A DNA stretch of 5,676 nt from Ruminococcaceae bacterium UBA1213 (GTDB lineage Bacteria; Bacillota; Clostridia; Oscillospirales; Acutalibacteraceae): the NCBI GenBank assembly GCA_002309275.1, contig DBXL01000138.1, positions 1 to 5,676 of the forward strand. The letters are read 5' to 3'. Each line of letters opens with the position of its first letter. The stretch's first letter is position 1. A program made the translations under genes and the position numbers. Under the pieces are notes generated by a model, which was not told the DNA's origin, did no database searches, and saw only the letters and a list, made by a program, of their open reading frames with translations. Of this stretch, positions 1 through 5,611 are shown in pieces.

Positions 1-1170
1 AAAGAAGACTTTGAAAAAGAAATGCAGTCATGTTCTAAAAGAGTTGATTTGTTAAATGAATATGTAATAAAAAAATATGACAAGGCAGCGGCAAAAAGAA
101 TTATAGACGATAAGAGAAAAGAAACAATTCAGAATTTTGAAAACTGCTGTAAATTCATTGAAAGTACGTTAAGACCGCAATACAACGCATTTATACACTA
201 TGATTTTTCATGTGGGGAGATAGATAAACTTGTAGAGCAAAAGGCGGCGGAATGGTACGAAAAACCCCGTAATTTCAAATTTATTCCCTATTATGCTAAA
301 AGGTATGAATGTAATGAAAACAAACAAAGCAAAAAAGCCGCTGAAAATCAAATTGCAAAGATACCGCATACAAAGCAATTCAGAAAACTTGATGATTTTT
401 ATTATCTTCTTGATCCAATCTGCACAGGCGTTTTTGACGGTGAAATGAATATTGAAACAAGTATGTTTGTGGCATTTATTGATTTTGAAAATTTGGACGG
501 GGTTAAATTAAGCAAAAAGTTATCTTCTTATGAAAAATTTGTGTGGCATACATGCGTAAATCTTATTATTCAAGATGACCATGATATTTTAACCCTTGAG
601 CAAATATATAAAGCTATGGGGAACAACGGCAAACCGAACAACACAATAAAAACTGAAATATTGGAAGCTATTGAAAATATGAGCAAGGTCAGAGTTACAG
701 TAGATGTTCCCGTAAATAGTGAATTATATCCGGAACTTGACCAATTCAAAGGCACATTTCAATTATTGGCAACAAACACAAAACAGGCATTATCAAGGGG
801 ACAAATTGCCAAAAACTCTATACAAATACTTGAAAAGCCGCAACTTTTCTATTTTGCGAAAGCAATAAATCAAGTATGTTCTTTTCCTGCAACCGTTTTG
901 GAAGTGCCGGTAAGCAAAACAAAAGCAAATATCACGCTTTTAAACTTCTTATTGCAGAAAATATTGAAAATGAAACTTAATGATTTTTCGCAAAAGGAAA
1001 TTTTATTGAATGAAATGTATGTGCAATGCAATATAGACGATAAGTTCAAAAGAAGCCGCCTTATTAAAGAAAACGGCGGAACATTAAGAAAAATGTTGGA
1101 TCATTTTACAGAATACAACTTTATACAAGAATATTCCATAACAACGAAGTATATTAAAATAACTTTTTGA
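1..1170 (+). CDS. Replication-initiator-like winged-helix protein, 5' end outside window
   Basis: The reading frame is open from base 1. The first in-frame ATG is at 22, giving 382 residues, but seven sense codons precede it and no good ribosome binding site lies in front of it, so the gene probably starts upstream of the window. Numbering from that ATG, residues about 165-228 (YEKFVWHTCVNLI, then LTLEQIYKAMG and a basic helix ending in SKVRVTVDV) look like a winged-helix DNA-binding unit. A second similar unit spans about 290-382 (LEVPVSKTKANITLLNFLL to the C-terminus). Two winged helices in tandem are the architecture of many plasmid initiator (Rep) proteins, and the C-terminal pattern resembles unnamed clostridial plasmid or mobile-element proteins that I recall only loosely. 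The three 20-bp repeats 50 bp after the stop and the primase-helicase downstream support a role in replication initiation. It is transcribed separately from the next operon because a terminator follows at once. A transcriptional regulator is the main alternative. Confidence 0.6.
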   Translation, partial: KEDFEKEMQSCSKRVDLLNEYVIKKYDKAAAKRIIDDKRKETIQNFENCCKFIESTLRPQYNAFIHYDFSCGEIDKLVEQKAAEWYEKPRNFKFIPYYAKRYECNENKQSKKAAENQIAKIPHTKQFRKLDDFYYLLDPICTGVFDGEMNIETSMFVAFIDFENLDGVKLSKKLSSYEKFVWHTCVNLIIQDDHDILTLEQIYKAMGNNGKPNNTIKTEILEAIENMSKVRVTVDVPVNSELYPELDQFKGTFQLLATNTKQALSRGQIAKNSIQILEKPQLFYFAKAINQVCSFPATVLEVPVSKTKANITLLNFLLQKILKMKLNDFSQKEILLNEMYVQCNIDDKFKRSRLIKENGGTLRKMLDHFTEYNFIQEYSITTKYIKITF

Positions 1171-1176
1171 AACAGT

Positions 1177-1207
1177 GCAGCAGATAGAATTTATCTGCTG
1201 CTTTTTT
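1177..1207 (+). terminator. Intrinsic terminator of the initiator-like gene
   Basis: A perfect 10-bp stem (GCAGCAGATA at 1177-1186 pairing with TATCTGCTGC at 1192-1201) with a 5-nt loop is followed directly by six T residues. It begins seven bases after the stop codon of the upstream gene, so it should end that transcript before the repeats and the next operon. Confidence 0.92.
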
Positions 1208-1219
1208 GTGACTATTTTT

Positions 1220-1279
1220 CCACTGGCGATTTTTTGTAACCACTGGACTTATTTTGTAACCACTGGACGTTTTTTGTAA
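1220..1279 (+). repeat. Three tandem 20-bp direct repeats (iteron-like)
   Basis: Three head-to-tail copies lie at 1220-1239, 1240-1259 and 1260-1279, with copy 3 reading CCACTGGACGTTTTTTGTAA. Copies 1 and 3 share 17 of 20 bases, and copies 2 and 3 share 18 of 20. The variation is confined to positions 8-12, while CCACTGG and TTTTGTAA are invariant. The period is about two helical turns, so all copies present the same DNA face to a bound protein. A partial match (TTTTTTGTGA) overlaps the T tract of the preceding terminator, and a CCCACC plus T-run remnant follows at 1280. The A/T-rich filler, the phasing and the flanking initiator-like and primase genes fit origin iterons. They also sit 70 bp before the next operon, so they could instead, or as well, be operators for it. 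I found no convincing -35/-10 pair here; TAAAAT at 1301-1306 is the best -10 candidate but has no well-spaced partner. Confidence 0.8.
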
Positions 1280-1349
1280 CCCACCTTTTTTTTTATCCTG
1301 TAAAATGTTTTAATTGAAAGAAAAAGCAGTTTGAGGAAAGGAAAAAACA

Positions 1350-1559
1350 ATGAAAATAACCATATCAAATGAAACTATTCTGAATACTTTAAAATCCGCA
1401 AAAAAAATTCAGGACATTGCTAAAAACGAGTTAAACGAAAATATCAGTATTGACACGGCGATGATGTTAATTCATTCGTGTATGATGTGTGCTGAAATAG
1501 GAAGAGCAAGCGGACGCATTCACACCAACCATGTAATTTTGGACTGTGAAGTTGATTAA
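1350..1559 (+). CDS. Small hypothetical protein, first gene of the primase operon
   Basis: This gene encodes 69 residues that I do not recognise. The start is well supported: GAGGAAAGG at 1333-1341 lies eight bases before the ATG, the best ribosome binding site in the window. The N-terminal part (residues 1-30) is a lysine-rich, probably helical segment. The middle (about 34-55) holds a methionine- and cysteine-rich stretch, AMMLIHSCMMCAEIG, followed by an RASGRIHTN segment. There is no signal peptide and no convincing membrane span, so a cytosolic protein is expected. The primase-helicase start codon lies 18 bases beyond its stop, so the two are almost certainly co-transcribed and probably work together. 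A small accessory or regulatory partner of the replication enzyme is a guess from position only. Confidence 0.75.
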   Translation: MKITISNETILNTLKSAKKIQDIAKNELNENISIDTAMMLIHSCMMCAEIGRASGRIHTNHVILDCEVD

Positions 1560-1577
1560 AAAGGGCGGTGCAACGGT

Positions 1578-4172
1578 ATGAAAATAAATATCAATGCTGA
1601 GGAAGTCAAAAGGGCGTTGGAACTTTTAAAGCCCAACGATGAACTTTTTGAAATTCGTGGTATCAAGGGAAAAGAGAATATCAGCGGTTATTTTACTAAT
1701 GCTGAAAATGCTATAAATGCCCTTGAAAGTTATAATTTTAGAGATACGGCAAATTGGCAAATATATTTTTCACTCAATAAAATAAATACTGCCTGTTATT
1801 CGAGAGAACAGTGCAACAAGTTCATTTCAAGCAATTATGGAAATAAACTTATCACTACAAGTGATAATGATATACTCAATTATGAATGGTTATTACTTGA
1901 TTTTGATACCGAAAGACCGTCGGGAACATCTTCAAGTAATGAAGAATTGGAAAAATCACATCAAAAGGCAGTCAATGTATATCAGACTTTGAAAGAATAT
2001 GGATTTAGTGAACCTATAACGGCATTATCGGGTAACGGGTATCACCTGTTATATAAAGTCAATTTTGAGAATACTCCCGAAAATGTACAGCTTGTAAAAA
2101 ACTTTTTGGGAACTCTTAACCGCCTTTTTTCTGATAACATGGTTAAAATTGATACAAGTGTTTTCAATCCTGCAAGGATATGTAAATTGTACGGGACTAT
2201 TGCGGCAAAGGGGACACCAACAGCGGAAAGACCTCACCGACAGGCTAAAATATTAACCGTTCCTGCTGAACTTTCGGAAACGTCAAGGGACTTGTTACAA
2301 AGTTTTGTCAATGAGCATGAGCAACCGAAAGAAAAGACCAACAACAGACGCTTACCGCAAAGGTACAGCGGCACTTCTTTCAATTTAGCTGATTGGTTGT
2401 CAGAGCATAACGTCCCGATCCGTTCCACTGACACAAAGAACGGGGACAATTATTATATTTTGGAAAGCTGCCCATTTAATCCAGAGCATACAGGGAAAGA
2501 CAGTGCAGTTATTCAAAAAGCAGATGGAACTTTATGCTTTAATTGTTTTCATAACAGTTGCAGTGATAAAACATGGAAAGATTTCCGCTTGTTTTATGAG
2601 CCTACTGCATACGATAAGAAAAACGATGGTTATAACGTAAGTATCGGGCAAAGCGGTTTATACGAGCATTCACCATTTGAAAGCGATGAAGACATACAAA
2701 AAGAACACGATGAAGCTATAAAAGCCGCTGCAATAGATGTCTTTGATAAAAAAGTTTTCGAGTACATTGACAATTACTATTCTGTGAGAGATTTCATGAT
2801 TTTTTGGGCGGAACTGATACCACACGCAAAACAGCAAGGTCTTTATGATGAATTTCAAGACTTGATGATAGAACAGAAAAAAGAAATTGCCAAAAGAGAA
2901 AAACAGCTAAAAAAAGAAGAACTTAACAGGAATAAAAGCTATAACGTAGATGAAACGGGAAAAATGACTATTGAGAATTTGACTTTTTTTCTTGAGCAGA
3001 ATAATATCAAAGTCAAATATAATATCATAAGTCACAGAATGGAAATAGAGGGCTTTAAAAGCGAAAATCAAGAACAAATTGAAGAAAATGCCCCCGCATT
3101 GATAGAAGATCAGCTGAGATTAGAGGGTAATACACAATCAAGAATTGCAAGTTATCTGAATGTTTTGGCAGCAAGAAACAGTTACAACCCGATTTTAGAC
3201 ACAATCAACTCTACTGTATGGGACGGCAAAACCCGATTGAATGACCTGTTTAAACTTTTGGGAATTGATACAAACACAGATGAAAACAAATATAACAGGA
3301 TATTTTTAAGAAAATGGCTTATGCAGTGTATTTGTGGATTACATAACGATATGAAAAAGCCGTTCAGTCTTGATATAGTGCTTGTTTTTAAGGGCAAACA
3401 AGGCACAGGAAAGACAAGACTGCTTGAAGCCTTGACACTTGATAGCCGTTATTTCGGCGATGGTGTAGTGCTTGATGTCAGAAACAAAGATGACATTATG
3501 CAAAGCCTTTCAAAATGGATCTGTGAATTGGGCGAAATTAGCAGCACTTTCAAAAAGGATATAGACAGCCTGAAAGCATTTATCTCAAAAAGCGTTGATG
3601 AATTTCGTGTTCCTTACGGCAAAACAGCGGTACAATATCCCCGTATGACTTCTTTTTGCGGTACAGTCAACGAAGATGAATTTCTGATTGATAGGACAGG
3701 AAACAGGCGTTTTGCTGTAATTCCGCTGCAAGAGGATTTATATATTGACTATGACGATATAAAAAACTTTGATTTCCTGCAACTGTGGGCGGAAATAAAC
3801 AAGTGTATTGAAAACATGGTGAAGAATGGAAAGAGTTATTCTGAAATATTCCGCCTTAATCGTTCAGAGATACAGGAACTTGAAAGAAGAAACGGTGTAT
3901 TTATCAAACCCGTTCCGGCACAAAAGGAAATTGAAGATATTATTCAAATGGGCGATAGTTATAACGGAAATTACGCTATTGAATGGCAGTATATGACCGT
4001 TGCGGAATTTGCGAACCATTGGAACGAGTATTTGAAAAGATATAGTGTGCAGCAAGTCGGAATTGCTTTAAAAGCATTGGGAATAGATACCGAAATAGTA
4101 AAAATTAACGGGAACAAAAGACGATTGAAAAAACTCCCGATAAGAAACTTTGAAAAGAGAATAACCACTTGA
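1578..4172 (+). CDS. Bifunctional primase-helicase (AEP-like primase + VirE-type P-loop domain)
   Basis: This 864-residue protein has three parts. Residues about 1-230 look like an archaeo-eukaryotic-type primase/polymerase domain: a metal-binding DFD (108-110) in NYEWLLLDFD, then SGNGYHLLY (151-159) with the expected histidine at 156, then IDTSVFNPARICKLYGT (191-207) supplying a further acidic residue (D192). Residues 298-328 form a zinc-knuckle pattern (C298, H304, C320, C323, C328, with H325 as an alternative ligand) like CHC2 primase fingers. A charged, probably coiled helix (about 420-455) leads to a VirE-like helicase domain: WDGKTRL (548-554), Walker A GKQGTGKT (606-613), an acidic strand WICELGEI (647-654), a sensor-like TVNEDEF (696-702) and GNRRF (708-712), which probably carries the arginine finger. 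Such fusions prime and unwind DNA in plasmids, satellites and integrative elements. The ATG at 1578 has GGGCGGTG upstream. All key residues appear intact, and nothing suggests truncation. The gene follows the small gene by 18 bases and ends at a terminator. Confidence 0.93.
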   Translation: MKININAEEVKRALELLKPNDELFEIRGIKGKENISGYFTNAENAINALESYNFRDTANWQIYFSLNKINTACYSREQCNKFISSNYGNKLITTSDNDILNYEWLLLDFDTERPSGTSSSNEELEKSHQKAVNVYQTLKEYGFSEPITALSGNGYHLLYKVNFENTPENVQLVKNFLGTLNRLFSDNMVKIDTSVFNPARICKLYGTIAAKGTPTAERPHRQAKILTVPAELSETSRDLLQSFVNEHEQPKEKTNNRRLPQRYSGTSFNLADWLSEHNVPIRSTDTKNGDNYYILESCPFNPEHTGKDSAVIQKADGTLCFNCFHNSCSDKTWKDFRLFYEPTAYDKKNDGYNVSIGQSGLYEHSPFESDEDIQKEHDEAIKAAAIDVFDKKVFEYIDNYYSVRDFMIFWAELIPHAKQQGLYDEFQDLMIEQKKEIAKREKQLKKEELNRNKSYNVDETGKMTIENLTFFLEQNNIKVKYNIISHRMEIEGFKSENQEQIEENAPALIEDQLRLEGNTQSRIASYLNVLAARNSYNPILDTINSTVWDGKTRLNDLFKLLGIDTNTDENKYNRIFLRKWLMQCICGLHNDMKKPFSLDIVLVFKGKQGTGKTRLLEALTLDSRYFGDGVVLDVRNKDDIMQSLSKWICELGEISSTFKKDIDSLKAFISKSVDEFRVPYGKTAVQYPRMTSFCGTVNEDEFLIDRTGNRRFAVIPLQEDLYIDYDDIKNFDFLQLWAEINKCIENMVKNGKSYSEIFRLNRSEIQELERRNGVFIKPVPAQKEIEDIIQMGDSYNGNYAIEWQYMTVAEFANHWNEYLKRYSVQQVGIALKALGIDTEIVKINGNKRRLKKLPIRNFEKRITT

Positions 4173-4178
4173 TGAAAG

Positions 4179-4211
4179 AGCCGTTGACTTGATAAAGGTT
4201 GACGGCTTTTT
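4179..4211 (+). terminator. Intrinsic terminator of the primase operon
   Basis: AGCCGT at 4179-4184 pairs with ACGGCT at 4202-4207. The stem then continues inward through G.T wobbles and A-T/C-G pairs to a short GATAA-type loop. Four or five T residues follow. The hairpin starts seven bases after the primase-helicase stop codon. Confidence 0.85.
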
Positions 4212-4227
4212 ATTTGCAAACAATCAA

Positions 4228-4259
4228 GGGGAACAACGGGGGAACAACGGGGGACTATC
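4228..4259 (+). repeat. Three G-rich 11-bp tandem repeats
   Basis: The copies are GGGGAACAAC (4228-4237), GGGGGAACAAC (4238-4248) and a diverged GGGGGACTATC (4249-4259). They lie just after the operon terminator. The third copy is also the left arm of an imperfect hairpin closing on the C-run at about 4277-4282. The function is unknown; G-tract repeats of this kind could be a protein-binding array or a replication pause. Confidence 0.6.
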
Positions 4260-4282
4260 AAATTTTTTTTCGATTGCCCCCC

Positions 4283-4311
4283 AAAAAAGCTGATTATCAA
4301 GCCTTTTTTTT
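4283..4311 (+). terminator. Second terminator-like hairpin
   Basis: AAAAAAGC followed by TG (4283-4292) can pair with CA, GC and TTTTTT (4298-4309), with single-base bulges at 4300 and 4303 and an ATTAT loop. The 3' side is an eight-T run (4304-4311). It could back up the operon terminator at 4179. The A-run on its left side means the same element could also stop minus-strand transcription. Confidence 0.4.
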
Positions 4312-4436
4312 AGGTGTGAACAAAGGGACATACAGAAATGCTATATAACTTAAAAAAACAGTATATTTTTTTGTATTGTATAAAACATATTATTTTTTTA
4401 TGCTTTTTGAAGTTTGAATAAAAAATCGTATGTTCC

Positions 4437-4539
4437 GTATGCCACCATAATAAAAAAGCCGCATAAATACTATAAAAAATCGGGGACAATCAAACATTTT
4501 TTTGATTGTCCCTTGTATGCCACCGTATGCCACCGTATG
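4437..4539 (+). repeat. GTATGCCACC 10-bp repeats flanking a hairpin
   Basis: Exact copies of GTATGCCACC lie at 4437-4446, 4515-4524 and 4525-4534; the last two are in tandem and are followed by a partial GTATG (4535-4539). A diverged GTATGTTCC (4428-4436) precedes the first copy in tandem. The two clusters bracket the perfect hairpin at 4483-4512. Short phased repeats on both sides of a hairpin are typical of protein-binding cis sites such as plasmid replication or transfer origins, but the sequence alone does not settle which. Confidence 0.7.
4474..4512 (-). terminator. Minus-strand intrinsic terminator (12-bp perfect stem)
   Basis: GGGACAATCAAA (4483-4494) is perfectly complementary to TTTGATTGTCCC (4501-4512), with a 6-nt loop. 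On the plus strand no T run follows. On the minus strand the stem is followed after four bases by six T residues (the complement of A 4474-4479). That polarity means it would end a leftward transcript coming from the hairpin-rich region to its right, although no leftward gene is recognisable. It may instead function purely as a DNA hairpin. Confidence 0.55.
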
Positions 4540-4575
4540 ATATAAGGGGGAATATTTTGAAACTTTATGCAGCGG

Positions 4576-4592
4576 CACGGCAAAACGCCGTG
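4576..4592. other. GC-rich hairpin CACGGC/GCCGTG
   Basis: A perfect 6-bp GC-rich stem with an AAAAC loop abuts the ATGCAGCGGCA element at 4567-4577. No T run follows it. It ends at a TAA that closes a 12-codon frame opening with TTG at 4557, so it could be part of a leader or a DNA-structure site. Confidence 0.45.
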
Positions 4593-4761
4593 TAATATTC
4601 TTTTCGCAAAATTCCAAATATTATTTTTTCTGAAACTCTCCCAAATACAATAGTTAATTGTCTATACAATGCCGCTGCATACATGATCCACAATCAGACC
4701 GACACCCAACAAGGGCAGAACGGCAGCGGCAGGGGGATTCAATCAGCATAAAAATATTCCG

Positions 4762-4939
4762 ATCTCCTAAACTTTGGGGAGATTAAAAGGACTCTCCAAA
4801 AATGGGGACTCCTCAAAGTTTAGGAGTCCGCAAATTTGCGGAGTCGGGGGACAGCTCAAAATTGAGCTGACCTCAACCAATCTCCACAAAATTGTGGAGA
4901 GCTGAAATTTTAGCTGACATCAATCCAAAAAAGGATTGA
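4762..4939. repeat. Run of about eight short hairpins with variable stems
   Basis: These are successive palindromes. H1: ATCTCC 4762-4767 / GGAGAT 4778-4783. H2: 4793-4797 / 4804-4808 (one G.T). H3: GGACTCCT 4806-4813 / AGGAGTCC 4822-4829. H4: perfect 16-bp TCCGCAAATTTGCGGA 4827-4842. H5: CAGCTCAA 4852-4859 / TTGAGCTG 4862-4869. H6: TCTCCACAA 4881-4889 / TTGTGGAGA 4892-4900. H7: AGCTGAAATTTTAGCT 4900-4915 (one G.T). H8: TCAATCC 4920-4926 / GGATTGA 4933-4939, A6 loop. Stems differ, but most centres are A/T-rich with AAA or TTT. Links often contain GAC or GACCTCAA. H3 overlaps H4 and H6 abuts H7, so some are mutually exclusive. None ends in a T run, so they are not ordinary terminators. Confidence 0.85.
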
Positions 4940-4995
4940 CCAAACACATTTTTTTCGGAATAAAGGGAATTTTTTCCGCAAAATAGAGGGCTTGC

Positions 4996-5611
4996 GATGT
5001 ATCGGACAGAAAAAGGAAACTTTTTGATACTCCCCCCATGAAAACAGGTAGGGGGAACGACTTCCAAACCGTTACAGCCCTTACATCTTTTTGAACGCAT
5101 GACGGATTTTCAAGCCCTCCACCCGAAAATTAAAGGACTTTTTGACGGATTTTACACGGATTTAGAAGAATTTAGGCGAAAAAAATTCATTTTCGGAAAA
5201 TCTCACAGTATAAAGAAAAAAGTGTTTTTAAATTTTCATTTTGGGAAAAAATTGTGTGTGTATGCCCTACTGTACGATGTCCGAGCATTTCAAAAAAGCC
5301 TGTTGAGATATGCGGGGGGGATATTGTACCGCTGTATATCTGCATTGAAAGGGTAGCATTTGAAATGTAACCTTTCCGAACTCCGACAAAGAGCCTTGAT
5401 GTATCGGAGCATGGACGGCTTGACAGTATCAAAAACCGCTGTATTCTCTCCATAGACAGACCGACAGCAAGGGGAATTTTCCTTTCATGGTATCAAATGC
5501 CGCTGCATTAGTACAAAAGAATGGACATAGCTGTAAAACGCTTATATTTGCGTTATACGAGAGTTTTTATTAAAGGGGTATAATTATACTCCTTACCTGT
5601 TTAGAACGCAT
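4996..5611 (+). repeat. Degenerate repeated segments (two related modules)
   Basis: GATGTATCGGA occurs exactly at 4996-5006 and 5398-5408. CCTTAC...GAACGCAT occurs at 5079-5100 and 5591-5611, about 18 of 22 positions alike with one gap. Both pairs are in the same order, so the two stretches look like diverged copies of one module. A further pair, GTATCAAA followed by CCGCTG and ATT, lies at 5426-5445 and 5490-5509 (17 of 20 identical). CAGACCGACA is shared by 4695-4704 and 5457-5466. Confidence 0.55.
5575..5592. promoter_or_regulatory. 18-bp palindrome containing a TATAAT box
   Basis: GGGGTATAATTATACTCC is a full palindrome apart from one G.T position. It holds a consensus -10 hexamer (TATAAT, 5579-5584), but I see no properly spaced -35. 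It follows at once after the stop codon of a 28-codon frame (5487-5573), and its GGGG could be a ribosome binding site hidden in the stem. An operator, or a leader hairpin for a gene beyond the window, is possible. Confidence 0.35.

Noticed and set aside
1301..1306. TAAAAT as the -10 box of the primase operon promoter
   Set aside because: The best -35 candidate (TTGTAA, 1274-1279, inside repeat 3) is 21 bp away, too far for a standard promoter, so I did not call it.
4228..4253. G-quadruplex
   Set aside because: Only three tracts of four or more Gs are present in close spacing, so a fourth strand is lacking for a standard intramolecular quadruplex.
4390..4617. 75-codon minus-strand open frame
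   Set aside because: It reads straight through the perfect hairpin at 4483-4512 and the GTATGCCACC repeats, which explain its repeated GGI residues. No ribosome binding site is evident.
4762..4939. CRISPR array or integron attC cassette array
   Set aside because: There are no identical direct repeats separated by unique spacers and no attC core sites or cassette frames. The repeats are individual palindromes of differing sequence.
4873..5100. 75-codon minus-strand open frame starting MRSKRCKGCNG
   Set aside because: The CxxC-like start is tempting, but there is no supported RBS and its C-terminal part is antisense to hairpins H6-H8.
5099..5356. 85-codon plus-strand open frame
   Set aside because: No ribosome binding site before the ATG, low-complexity K/F-rich product with no recognisable motif, and it overlaps repeated non-coding segments.
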